NCBI GenBank assembly: GCA_932294355.1
Contig: OW028741.1
Location: 18,848,001-18,912,000 of the forward strand
DNA from: Aporophyla lueneburgensis
Taxonomy: Eukaryota > Arthropoda > Insecta > Lepidoptera > Noctuidae
Reading direction: 5' to 3'
DNA length: 64,000 nt
Shown here: piece by piece, positions 21,990 through 33,259 of the stretch
How the letters are laid out: each line of letters opens with the position of its first letter
How positions within the stretch are numbered: the stretch's first letter is position 1
Made by a program: the position numbers and the translations under genes
The notes under the pieces: generated by a model
The model's input: only the letters and a program-made list of their open reading frames with translations
Database searches by the model: none
Told to the model about the DNA's origin: nothing

Positions 21990-22200
21990 ACTTCTGCCAG
22001 CGGCTTCGCCCGCGTGGAAGTCGGAAATTATCCCGCAGGAACGTACTGTTGGGATAAAAGTACCCTATGTGTTAATCCAGGTTACAAACTATCTAGGTGC
22101 CACATTTCATTCAAATCCGTTCAGTAGTTTTTTCGTAAAAGAATAACAAACATCCACCCATCCACCCTCACAAACTTTCATAATTATAATATTAGTAGGA
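21990..22200 (+). repeat. SINE/LINE-tail repeat
   Basis: Typical order: cttctgccagcggcttcgcc, gtcggaaattatcccgc, gggataaaagtaccctatg, tccgttcagtagtttt, and the end aatattagtagga. It is the inverted counterpart of 28436-28706. Confidence 0.75.
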
Positions 22201-22224
22201 TGTCTTCCAGATGCCAGGGTTGTT

Positions 22225-22264
22225 CAAAATTATTTGCTAGAGTAACCTCTAGCAAATAATTTTG
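22225..22264. repeat. Perfect 18-bp-stem hairpin
   Basis: Arm 22225-22242 (caaaattatttgctagag) is the exact complement of 22247-22264, with a 4-base loop, taac. It lies just past a SINE end. The stem is too short for a microRNA precursor, and the AT/GC pattern does not suggest a terminator. Confidence 0.85.
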
Positions 22265-22487
22265 ATCAAACTGAAATTAGCAGCTACCAGCTAGCAGCCG
22301 ACAGGGACGAAACATAGCAGGTAGGGCCCGGGCCCTAAATATTTTTGAAAAATTAGAATTTTTCATTGCGAAATTACAAATAATATTAAAAATTAACATG
22401 ACAGTTGCTTATTAACAATAATTGGAATTTCAGGTGAAAAATGAACCCCTTTTACTTTTTTAAGAGGTTAAGTTTGGGTAACTTTAT

Positions 22488-22730
22488 CTCCTCAGATAAA
22501 ATATTTTTTTACAACCAAACTATTACAGTATCTTGGCTGAAATTACTGCCACTATTTTATCACACTAAAAAGAAGTCCTGGGACAAATTTCAGCAAGTTC
22601 AAATCATTCTCCTGAGATAAAATATTTTTTTACAACCAAACTATTAGAGTATCTTGGCTGAAATTACTGCCACTATTTTTTCACACTAAAAAAAGTCCTG
22701 AGACAACTTTCAGGAAGTTCGTATGTGTAG
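22488..22730 (+). repeat. Tandem duplication, period 121 bases
   Basis: Units start at 22488 (ctcctcagataaaatat) and 22609 (ctcctgagataaaatat) and match across most of ~121 bases with few substitutions. Confidence 0.9.
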
Positions 22731-22739
22731 AAGGAAAGA

Positions 22740-23230
22740 TACAGCTTTTTAAACAATAAATCGTCTTATGGCTGCTAGTTTCAGTTTCATATAATTTTGA
22801 ATGGTTCAATTAGGTTCCCACTTACCTGTAGATCTACTTGAGTAGTATAATGGTTGACTGCAAACGACGATCTTATTTTGAACAGGCTGGCGATATTTTT
22901 ATTTTTGAGTCAGCTTTCAAATTAATTAGAATAGGATTTCTATTTTCAACAAAACGGTGCTATGGCTGACGCTATCAACATGAAAGCGTGAATTAAACGT
23001 AATCATTTTAATGTGATCGGTGTATTAATTTCGCTGTGTCTGACAGACACATTACACCCGAATTTATCTGTCACAGTAACACTACTACCTTCTACAGTAC
23101 CTACTATTAATTGCGTTAAGAGCTGTCAGTTTCAGTATTCCACAATAATCTCACAGCTCACAGGAGTCACAGGTGACAGCTCTTGAACACGGTTTAGATG
23201 TGTTGATCGCGATTAGTCTCAGCATTGGTG
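22740..23230. other. No gene seen
   Basis: AT-rich, no supported feature. Confidence 0.4.
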
Positions 23231-23234
23231 AAAT

Positions 23235-23417
23235 CAGCCTTCAGTAGGTACCTCCTGCCAGGGTCGCGAGATTTGTTTGAAAGAGTTACCGTAGCCCTGG
23301 CAAATAGGCAACTGAAGGAATTCGGGTCGATTTTAGTCAGTAAAAGTCTGAAACGCCCTCCCGCTCCGCCTAGAGCGGGAGACGTCATTTGATGATTTCC
23401 CGCCTACAAAAAAAAGC
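23235..23417 (+). repeat. SINE-B, 5'-truncated
   Basis: It matches the 3' part of 34922-35257 in the same orientation (ctgccagggtcgcg, gtcagtaaaagtctga, cctcccgctccgcc, gtcatttgatgatttccc) and ends in an A-rich tail at 23409-23416. Confidence 0.75.
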
Positions 23418-26400
23418 CTTAAGTACCTCAGAAATTCTTTGTTTCTGTTGTAGCCATTTCACCAAAATATTGTAATAATAGCAATTCTCCTCAATTCCCC
23501 CACTTTCAACCGAATTTCCTTTCATTATCATCCATCAAAGCGATGATGCGATTGTTCGGACATCTTTTTGTAAAAGCACTTTGTTCACTTGAATGCGGAT
23601 GACGTCAGCAATTTCAAAATGTGTTTCTGTACCTACAGCAGAGGAAATTAACTGTGTCGAACTACGTGAATGTTTTTCGTTCAACTGGCGGTTCTGACAC
23701 AGTAGGTATCGCTTCGCAAGGATATTTGCACTGCACTGCCTAATGCCTACACTCCTGCACGAGAGAGTTCGTGTGCAGGATATCCGGCAGCGCGTGGATA
23801 GCGCGACGTGCGGCCTGGGTAGTTCAGTGGGGCACTAGGGCTGCAGGCTGCAGCATCATCTGAAAGATATACTATAAATATTAAACGTTTAATTCTTGAA
23901 TCATTTCCAAGGAGAATCGAGTAAGTCCCTGGAATAGTTTTATTAAGTCCCGTCTAACTACTACAAAAAAGTGTCCTTTATTGTTTGTTCAAAAACCAGA
24001 GGGAACCTACTTACCTAGTTAAAAATACGTTTCAAATTTCAATGCTTTTATTCAGAACATTTTAAAGACTGACGAAATGTAAGTAGAAACTGTTACGCTG
24101 GCAAACAAAAGGACACATAAAATATACTCTTGTTTCATGCCAAGTCACACTATTCAACAGGAAGTTTTATTCCTTACGTATCTTTTGAATTGGGTTTTAA
24201 AAAAAAGATGGTTTTAAACATCTATTTAAGGAACCAACAGGTAAGAAGAATGTGTATCTGGGTATCTAATTTATTAAAACGAGTAGTATCGTTTACTTTC
24301 ATAATACAAATCATAATTATAGAGTCATTTTGCGTTTCCGTAACCGTAACTCCAGGAAACAAACGTGCTTCTAAATTCTCTTTCAAAATGGCAGCATTTG
24401 TTTCTCCAGTGAAGGATTTTATTTACTTACCTCGGTTCGTTCCAAAGTGCGGCAGAGTGCACATTTTAGTGTGCACGATGTGCACGTAGGATGGGTATGT
24501 AGAGATAACAGCCACGCGCAGGTTTCCGCCAAGGTCGATATCGTGGCTTCCTGTGAGCTAGAACTATTTCGTTACCTGTGCGGATGAAATATGTATCTCG
24601 AGACACTGTACCTATATACTATAACTGCATAGTGTGTTGTTATTTTCTTGCAGTTGCACAAATGGGAAAAGGTTCAATTTTAATATTTCAAGAAAACACA
24701 TCTAGACGGTGGAAATTTAAAATGCCATAAGGGACGTTATCCCTGCTCCTTGTGACATTTAAAATTTCGAACATTGATATCAATGAAATTAAAAAAGTAT
24801 TAAATATCTTTTTTGACTCGACTAACCTCATTAGGTATCGATTAAGGGTTGAGACCCGGAATATATTTCAAGCTTGTAGCTTACCGAAATCTAAATTTAA
24901 CAATAACCTTTACTGATGAACGGTTTCAGCGACTTGTTAGCCTTCAGATACGGACTAGAAGGTAGAAAGGTACAATCCTAATACTTAAGGTAGGTACTTA
25001 ACAATTATTCAGGTAAAATGTCCGCACATATTTTATGATGCGTGATGCGGAAAATAATTGTCCTTTCATCTTTAATGGATGAGATCAATATAGGTATCGT
25101 GACATTCGTGACATCATTTGACTGTCTGGCTCCCGCTGTGTGGCACAATCAGCACACGAAATCACGAATCCAAATCAATCGAAGCAAATGTCCAATACTT
25201 CGAAGAATACAATGCCATGGCCAAATAAGATTCCGATTTTCCTAAAGCGATTTAAAATTCTATTCTTATTTTGTCGACTACCAGGATAAATCATACAAGA
25301 ACATGCATAATACAGGAAATAGATGTGACGCCGAACCTTTCCAGATATTTCCAAGAGGTCGTCCAAGGAATAGTAATGCATTAGGAAGATTTATACGTTC
25401 ATTAGCATTCGTGCAGGTACACCGTCAATGTCATACGATAATCTGTGATGTCTGTTCCATCGACAACAAGTGCCCGAGACGCGAGAGCACGAGAAATGAG
25501 ATGTGCATCGAATACCGCCCATTCAAGGTAGAGGCGGAACTTTGACCTTCCCCGTGCAGTGAGCTCGAGTGTCTAGGAAAAGAAAAATGAGAGATCACGT
25601 TCCTTTGTATAGCTATGATTATATCGGTATGGTTTAAGTGAAGAAAAAAATTCGTTAACATTTCTGGCTACCGATTGTTAATTATAATGACGGTAATCAG
25701 CATTCATCGTCGGTAGCGTGAGTTGCGGACGGATATAGCGATCGCACCGCACCGATACTGTACCCTCGAGGTTCGTACACTGCTCACTGATATTTATGGA
25801 CCAATTTGCCATTGTCAATGTTTGCATTCCATTAACTCAAGGAAAAGTGTTTGTGGGCAAGCAGTTTGTATTTGCTTTAGCCTGACAAGACAACGGACTC
25901 CGTTTTCTGGCAAGCTTTAATGACATGCATGATTTAGCAGATTTTGTTACAAAAATACATTGTACTGATGACTGGGATTGGTGAGAGGGGGCTTTTGGCT
26001 TTAAGAAAATAAAGAAGAGAGTCCTGAAGAAGTATTCTTTACTCATTACACCTACGTCCTGGTCCTGGCCATCACCATCCCGCCAGCGAACCCTCTCCAC
26101 AGTAGTACAGCGTCAACAATTTGTCTATCCTCCTGAGACCCCGCGTGATTTTTTTAGAACAAAATCACTATGTCGGATAGGCCCAGGCTTTATTTATTTT
26201 TTACTGAACTATGTTCCCGCGTACTAGTATTAGGAAAAATTATTCGAACTAAGATAATAGTTTCAAACACACCCTTAAAACATACAGAAGAAATACCCAA
26301 CAGTAAAGAAAATATCGTAATTTTTGTCTATGGGTCTATCTGGTATAGTCTAGTTTGTGATACTATTAGTACTTTGGGTCACTCTTCAGTCGGCCCGAAA

Positions 26401-26520
26401 AATATCTGGGTCTCAGGAGGCTATAGTGTTACTGAATGTCAAATATAACCATTATCATTTTTTATATTTATTATTATCCATTTTTTTCATTTAATAATGT
26501 ATTTCTATTCAAATGAAGTA
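23418..26520. other. Apparently single-copy DNA, no gene recognised
   Basis: ORFs up to 119 codons occur (for example 24130-24489) but show no domain, splice context or compositional signal. A GC-rich pocket lies at about 23740-23850. Confidence 0.35.
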
Positions 26521-26522
26521 CG

Positions 26523-26895
26523 GTCGAATTTCAACCAATGGGCGATCACTAGTAATAAGTAATAGTCGATCAGATTAAGCTACGCTTGCCGGGGATGGTC
26601 CCTGGATGGGTGACAATTTTTACATGCCAAGATCCCTCTGTGTTTCGGAATGTTCGTTGGCCCGTTGATCTTGCCTGTAATTCGTGGATCATTGACAGTC
26701 AGTACAGGTCGTCAGAAAACCGAAAGTCTGACAACCAGTCTTACCGAAGCATATCGCCCAGTAACCCAGTAACTAGGTCAGATAGGTAGTTGCTCAATGT
26801 AAAATAAATACTAGTCTGTATTCAGCTGCATCCAGTTACGCTGAAAGCCGATTCCAACATAGTTAGGAAAAAGCTGCGCATGATGATGAATTTGG
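26523..26895 (+). repeat. SINE with a 5S-rRNA-like promoter, copy 1
   Basis: Its head contains gatcagattaagctacgctt followed about 17 bases later by ggatgggtgac. This order and spacing match the internal control region of 5S rRNA (gttaagc ... gatgggtgacc), the promoter for RNA polymerase III via TFIIIA. The body (agtctgacaaccagtcttacc) and the tail (caacatagttaggaaaaagc, then gatgatga) match the copies at 41615-41965 (+) and, inverted, 36015-36310 and 38105-39115. There is no coding capacity. Confidence 0.7.
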
Positions 26896-27605
26896 TTTGG
26901 TGACTGTCTCGTACCTACCCAACGCAGTAAAGAAATAACAGAAATCAACTATGCATACAATAACGATATATCCGCAGAATGTAGTGTAGTATTCATGCGG
27001 ATCGGGTGATCGCGAGTATTATCAACGCCGCATGCTGCACGCTGCTAACAAATTCGATTTTATCTGAGTCGACGTTAGCCTTGACTCGTGCTGGTCCTAA
27101 GTAATATCAATCTATGACCAATAAACTAAAGATTGCATGTGTCCGTAATAGATGACGAGGATTTTTACAATATTGAAGCAACATCTGCTCATGATCGGAG
27201 AATTCTCATAAAATATTCTCTCGCTATGAAAAATGTACAGCACGATAATCCGGGAGACAAAATTGAAATTGCAACATGCTTTAAAACGTAACTGGATAAT
27301 AAGAATAACGCTACAGAAAATATGATTAAATTCTGGACTACTTTCGATTTTAAAACATAGCATAAAATATTAAAATATTTTTGCTTGAGTGCAGCCGAGT
27401 TCGCGAATACCTGCATATTTCTTTTCACATTGATAGGTAGACGTGAAGATAAAACTAAAACATACTGACAAATTAACCCAGTGAGTTCAGACAGACTACG
27501 TAATATAGCTCAAGCCAACTGAAGATATTATAATGAGGTAAGTTGTTATAATGCAAGAAGCACCTAATCCACTCGAATTCATTATATAGGTAAGCAGGTA
27601 ACGCA
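26896..27605. other. No gene seen
   Basis: AT-rich. Minus-strand ORFs of 79-83 codons have no support. Confidence 0.4.
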
Positions 27606-27607
27606 AC

Positions 27608-27735
27608 TAGATGGAATGTGTGAATGACGATATGGATAGAAAGGGGGTGACTCCCGGGATGACGAATAGAGAAGTGTGGAAGAAAAAGACATGTTGCCCC
27701 GACCCTAAATAAATTGGGATAAAGGCAGGGGAATG
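27608..27735 (+). pseudogene. LINE ORF2 C-terminal fragment
   Basis: A short stretch reads as the end of a LINE polymerase (MTNREVWKKKTCCPDPK), with stops on both sides. This KKKTCC-DP motif recurs at the end of lepidopteran LINE proteins. The 141-codon ORF on the other strand is its shadow. Confidence 0.6.
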
Positions 27736-28143
27736 ATGAAGCAAGTAACCAAACTGCTTTTAGAATATGAAAGTTCAGAAAAAAGGAGTTTGCAAACAAC
27801 ACCGTTAAAACTATATATTGAAATGCGTAGTTGTATTTTTGAAGGAATAATTTTAATAACTTAACCCTTCTTTGCACGATGGTGGAAATTTCCATCATAA
27901 CATTGAATGCCCAAAAATTATATAAAAGAACAAGTTCACTTTAAGTTGATCGTGTCTGGATACCTTTTTAATGTCCATTGCATAAAACAAAAACATAGCT
28001 GTCAAAAATAAGCAAGTGTCACTATCAGTAAAACTAGCTTGAAGTTGTCATTCCGCTGTTTGTTGTGGTTGCAATAAACGTATGATTTCGTTTTTAATTT
28101 TGTTTTATTATAGGTATTTGAGTTTCTATTGCTAAAAAGTGAA

Positions 28144-28383
28144 ATGAGTGGAATAAAGGTTTGTGTTTCTGTTATTTTTAGAGCAATTTCTAAAAGAGTT
28201 TGCGTTTAATTTAAAAAAAATACCATATGATGGAAATTTACATCACCATGCAGTTACTTATCTTCTAATGTATGGAAAAAATATTTTACTCATTGTTTAT
28301 TATTTGTTATTATTCTAGAAACTCCTAGATGAGAAGGAAATAGAAGCTTATTTGACTCAGTTGGAAGACGTAATACTAAGCTA
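28144..28383 (+). pseudogene. Remnant two-exon ORF inside the piggyBac-like element
   Basis: An ATG at 28144 opens five codons (MSGIK) followed by a donor-like aag|gtttgt. After ~160 bases there is a good acceptor (tattattctag, ending at 28317) and 21 further codons (KLLDEKEIEAYLTQLED then VILS) up to TAA. The acidic helix-like peptide would fit the N-terminus of a transposase, but no catalytic part is present. The intron boundaries are inferred from consensus only. Confidence 0.35.
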
Positions 28384-28435
28384 ATGATCTAACTTTGCAT
28401 GATGATAGAAATTTCCATCATATTGTTTTTTGCTA

Positions 28436-28515
28436 AATCTATCTAAATCTAAATCTAAACTAATCTAAATCTAAACTAATATTATAAATGCAAAAGTAAC
28501 TCTGTCTGTCTGTCG

Positions 28516-28547
<32 letters not shown>

Positions 28548-28706
28548 CGCTTTCCTGCTAAAACTACTGAACCGATTTAAATGAAATTTGGCACACACAT
28601 AGTTTAGAGCCTGAGAAAGGACATAGGCTACTTTTTATCCCGGTAGTATGTTCCCGCGGGATAATTTCCGACCTCCACGCGGGCGAAGCCGCTGGCAAAA
28701 GCTAGT
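28436..28706 (-). repeat. SINE/LINE-tail repeat with (TCTG)n microsatellite
   Basis: On the minus strand it begins near 28706 with actagcttttgccagcggct and runs to a ttataatatta end near 28480. A TCTG/TGTC run fills 28498-28547. It lies wholly inside the piggyBac-like element, so it is the younger insertion or a captured sequence. Confidence 0.8.
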
Positions 28707-28824
28707 TTATACTATAAATATATACTAGGATTTTTTTAAATATTTTTCCCTTAATCTAGAGCATGAATTACATCACCCTGATTTATTTCACAAAAATCTA
28801 AAAAATCATGCAAAGAAGGGTTAA

Positions 28825-31378
28825 GTTTGAATGTGGTGGAAGAGGAAGCGTTGCAATGGAGTTTGACTAACTACAATTGACATGCATTGAACCGTCTGTT
28901 TACAACTTGGGCTTATACCAAATGTTGCCTTTTTTAATGAAGTCAAAAGCTGTACTAAGTTACTCGTCTGTCTAGCATTTTGCAGAAGAATTGTGTTAAC
29001 TGTCTTTGTATAATATCCACGAATAAATGATTAAAAAAAAAAAGGTACCTACCTAATTGCCTGCGTGTTATTCGTTGGGCTGTAATTTGTAAAGTCTGAT
29101 ACTGCATTTCTTAAATATAACACTCATTCTATTTTACTCAAGGAAAGTTCATCCATATTTAATAAAGCATGGATATAACTATACGCGACTCGTTATTACT
29201 GGAGTCCTTTGTTGATGCAGAAAGTAAATGTCAACTAAAGCAAAAACTAGAGAGCCTGTCGAGCGGTTCGTTATGTGAAAACGTGCTGCAGTCTCGCTAA
29301 ATTGCTATCCTGTAGCGTACTGACTCAATACTTTCCTGTAGCGATGCCGCGTGGCGTGAGTTCATGAAACTAAGTATTTTAATCACATGTATTCTTATAG
29401 GTACGCTTTGACTCCGTGCTCATTAGTTTCATCTGTTCGTATCGATGATTTTTTTTATTATAGTTTTGTTATTTATAGGACTTCAAAAAGGAGGAGGTTC
29501 TAAATTCATCTGTATGTTTTTCAAACATATTTTTGTTTCGCGATATCTTCGCCAATTGTAGTTCGATTTCAAAAAGTTTAAAAGCACAGTCCAAAGTCAA
29601 AAATAACTTTAAATTCGGCTGTCGGTAGCAAACAATTGAAACACTGATCCAAAGACTTCCGAAATTAAAGTAATTTTTCCGTTTTCTGCTGTTTTTTTTT
29701 TGTAAGTATGTTTTTTATTATCTGTAGTTATTTTGCTTGTAGACGAAAACAGAGTCGGCAAATTGGATACCAACAATCCAATTAAGTGTAAGTAACTGTG
29801 AAATATTAGCAAATTATGTTAAATGTTATAGGGAAGTAAATATCTCAGTAGGTAAAACAATAAATTTTCCTGTAAGTGTCTATTCGCCTGTAATTGACGC
29901 TTATCTCCACCATTAGAAGTATTCTGATGTTGTTTTCACCACCATGAAGCACGTCGGCCGAGGAACGTTTCGCTTCATAAATTATTACCTCGCGACAAAG
30001 GGGAACCGAGACAAGGTAAACGAATCTGTTGCCATAAGAACGAGCTTTGATAACAACCATTATTTGTATGATTGCTGGTAGGCTTTCAACAAAGGGGGAG
30101 CATCGGCCGCATTGACGTCGATACCGGCTATTTACGTCCCCGCTTGAATGGTAGCTGTCAAATAGAAGATTAGCAGACATATGGAACGCACTTGTATCTG
30201 ATTTAGTGCACGCAGTACAGTGCACCACACTTCAGTTAATACGCTCGCAACATACATAACAATATCAACATAACATAATATTGTATGCATTCGTTGACCC
30301 GCTTATGTAAATTGAAAGCAATTGTGGCGAAATGAGGGAATTAACGATATGTTCCATTAAATTATACGACATAAAAGGACGTAGTTTACTGACAAAACAG
30401 TGTGGGAGTACGCTTTTAATGTGATTATAATGTCTGCTGCCCGCCTTATCCTTGATTCGGCCTTGTTTGAGGCGGACAAAATACCTATCGGAAAAAAGAA
30501 ATTGAATATTTCCATGATTTGGGAACATAGGACTGCGTAATTTGATAATGGTGCTAAGCTATTTTGTTATGTTCTGTTAGAGCATTACATATTTGTTTAA
30601 ATAGTGTAGGTAGGTAGGCATCTGCCTGTTTTTATATTTCTATGGGAAGTCGTAAAAGTTAATGATAGAACACTCAACTTGAACTTAGTATATATATAAC
30701 TAAGTATGTGTTTTAATGGCTTTTGCATTGGCTATTTGGTATAATATAAATATACAAGGACAAATTAAATAAGTTAGCAAATCTCCGCAGACGTTATTGT
30801 GTATATCGAGAAGATACCTATACAATGTTGAACAACAAAATTGAAATTACCTATTTAGTGTTTTTCTTTTATGTGGCGGCATGGACCACATTTTGTGTAG
30901 CTAGGTACTTGAAGTGTAAGTTTTTTTTGTGTAAACTTCTCAGACGTAATGAGTATCAATGTCTTAACACGATAAAACAAAAGAAAACAGATTTCCTGAA
31001 CTCATACTTCAAATAACAACGCTACCAGCAGTCGTTGACCCAAAAGAAATCCATCAAATCATTTTTTTATTTTTGTTTTATGTTTCGGTATCGAATCACG
31101 TCTGCAAAATTTCACTAGCTCATTTAACTTGGCCCTGTTTAATAAATGCTCTGGATTGGAATTGGAATTATGATAAGGAAAGTTGGTTATGATAGTTCAG
31201 AATAGACAGGGTGTCTGGTTCATGACCCAGTTTCCGGAATGAACTCTCGCAACTAAAATACACTTTCCTCTATGTGTTTGTGTGAAGATAAGTTTATTAC
31301 AAGCTTCGTATCTTTTATTTAATTATTATTTCTTAAAAACTGTTATACTTAGGTATACCTAATTCTAGTATTTGAATG
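28825..31378. other. Mostly no gene; repeat end at 29480-29580
   Basis: About 29482-29580 (ggacttcaaaaaggaggagg, ttcgcgatatcttcg) is a member of the GGAGGAGG repeat class. A 43-codon ORF at 29169 and minus-strand ORFs at 29845-30228 and 30265-30528 have no recognisable features. Confidence 0.35.
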
Positions 31379-31504
31379 TTAAAGGCTTCTTCAGACTGGC
31401 GCGACGCGACAACGCGACGTGATTCTTGTAGAACAATTTCCATGAAGTGTACCCAGAAATTGTTCTATAAATGTTGCGTCGCGACTGTTTGTGAGCGCCT
31501 TTAA
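31379..31504. mobile_element. Foldback MITE, GCGACGCGAC family
   Basis: aggcttcttcagactggcgc on the left pairs with gcgtcgcgactgtttgtgagcgcct on the right, and the element is flanked by ttaa on both sides (31379-31382 and 31501-31504). The centre carries gaacaatttcc and its complement. Confidence 0.7.
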
Positions 31505-32875
31505 TTTTTTAAATAAATTTGTTTTATTTTATGTAACATAAACAAACTCACGCATTTTACCCGTGGGGTATATGTATGTAGGAACTACAGAACGCTGTAT
31601 GCTACGGTCGTTTCTTCGTTTACATTCATACGTAAACTATTGTTCGGTATCGGTTTGTTAATTAATTTTGAATTTTAATGAAACATGGAATGTCCGGAAT
31701 ATTCTTTTGGAAAGAAAAGCCCACCCCCATAAACAACCCAGTTATTAGAAAACACGTTACAATCCTTGGTTGGACTGGTTGTCCGACTTTTGGGCTTCTT
31801 TATACTACCTACCCTTAAGATCCCTCTTCCGATTAATTTCCCCTTTCTTCTAACTTATTCCTCTCCTGAACTGCTTTTGGCGCTGATGATTTTCATCCGC
31901 CACAATAATATAAAATTGTGATTTCCTTTCCCAATCTGTGTGGATATGGTATATTTATATTTAATGTTCTAACAATTATAATATTTATGTAATTTACCTA
32001 TATTTCTATGTTTGTTTCAGTCCAATACTAACCCCACAAGATCAACATTAAGCCCAACTGTATCATCGAAGATTATAATCGTTATTATTATTTTTTTATT
32101 TTTTTTAAGCACGCACACTTGCTATTTCAATTCACTTTAGACATTGGCAGAATAGTCGACATCGGCTTTGCTTGCCATTATAAAAAATAGAATATAATAC
32201 TACCTACCCGTAACGACTGTCAATTATCTAAGAACGTACAAAGCTACCTACCTCGGTAATATTATTTTATAGGTTAGTAAAAGGGGTCAAGTTCTCTATT
32301 CAGCATTTTTACTAATTTTTACTTACGTATTATGTAAAATAGCCCGTCAATATGATCCAGTAATAATACACTATCGTGTATGCGTACGAATTTATCTTTA
32401 ATCACGATGCTAACATAGTAACAAAAACAATTGCACGTTTGAGATAATTTGAAAAAAAGCCTAAATTTATAGCCTATATATTCGCCTAACTAATTTTCGT
32501 TAGGCGAATCTGTGTAGGTATGGTGTTACAGGATAAATAAATTATTAAATTAAATTATTTTTAAGATTTTAGGTACTTATAACAAATTTAAAGTCACTTC
32601 GATTAAGCTTTGAATTTAAATTAAATGCTTTTAAAAACGAGTACAATATAACACAATAGACTATTAACATACGATACTCAAACTCAGTTATTTCTTTTTA
32701 ATACCAGTTACTTGATTGTATTCTATTCAACCATTTATATAAAATTTAAAAAAAATGGCTATGATATACGTACAAACATGCAATTTGGTCAAGTTGTTCA
32801 AAATGTGCGTAACAATTTTAAAACATCATTGTTTATTTTCATTCATTCATTTCAATATTACACTACCATTCAAAG
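31505..32875. other. No gene seen
   Basis: AT-rich sequence without a supported feature. Confidence 0.4.
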
Positions 32876-32877
32876 AA

Positions 32878-33094
32878 GGCGCGTATGGCCCCCGCGCTCT
32901 CCGCACCGCGCCCCGCGGGCCCCGCGTCATGATAATCCGACCAAACGAACGGCGCGCGCCCGGCCCGCCAGTCATCGAGCGGCGGTCTTGGAAGATGCTA
33001 TTGAAGAGAAACGAAATATTCTAACGTTGTAAATCTGACATGCGCGTAGTTATTCCTAAATTGTGACTAAAAACAAACGAACCAATTGGATTTC
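32878..33094 (+). promoter_or_regulatory. CpG-rich candidate promoter
   Basis: This is the most GC- and CpG-rich block in the interior of the window (dense gcgc, cccgcg and ggcgcgcgcc strings at 32878-32990), standing sharply against AT-rich flanks and resembling none of the repeats. It precedes an initiator-like ttcagtg at 33093-33098 and a clean splice donor at 33259, the layout of a broad insect promoter with a non-coding first exon. No TATA box is visible near the proposed start. The ORFs over it come from its low AT content. Confidence 0.5.
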
Positions 33095-33258
33095 AGTGAT
33101 CGAACCGAGTGACAGTGCAGTGTTGACATTAGATCGGCTGCTTGTTCGCTTATTCCGCGTATGATTTAACCGTTTGGTGCAGTGTTTATGTTGGGTGCGC
33201 GCCGCCCGTTCCGTCCGGCGTGCTCGCGGGACGTCGCCCTCGAGGACTCCTATTAGAG
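33095..33258 (+). other. Candidate non-coding first exon (5' UTR) with uORF
   Basis: It starts at an initiator-like TCAGTG and ends at attagag|gtaagg, a near-consensus splice donor at 33259. A 22-codon upstream ORF runs 33188-33256, from ATG to TAG, and closes two bases before the splice site. An earlier ATG is followed at once by a stop. The only downstream coding exon seen on this strand is the adenylyl cyclase exon 30 kb away. Joining them is speculative. Confidence 0.45.
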
Positions 33259-33259
33259 G

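Larger units (their letters stand above)
27861..28824 (+). mobile_element. piggyBac-like element with 16-bp TIRs and TTAA target sites
   Basis: TTAA occurs at 27861-27864 and 28821-28824. The inner ends are cccttctttgcacgat and, inverted, cccttctttgcatgat (15 of 16 identical). CCC ends next to TTAA are diagnostic of the piggyBac superfamily. Length 956 bp, too short for a transposase (usually ~500-600 residues), so it is non-autonomous. Inside are three copies of a palindromic motif around ggaaatttccatca (27885, 28232, 28402), a possible transposase-binding repeat, a split-ORF remnant and a nested SINE tail with a TCTG microsatellite (28436-28706). Confidence 0.85.

Noticed and set aside
27473..27898. 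141-codon minus-strand ORF
   Set aside because: It crosses the antisense of a LINE fragment and the end of the piggyBac-like element; no domain.
28498..28547. TCTG array as a possible CRISPR-like repeat
   Set aside because: A 4-base microsatellite without spacers, inside a SINE tail of a eukaryotic genome.
32712..33032. Two overlapping ORFs over the GC-rich block
   Set aside because: They begin in AT-rich DNA and stay open only because the CpG block lacks stops; the block reads better as promoter sequence.
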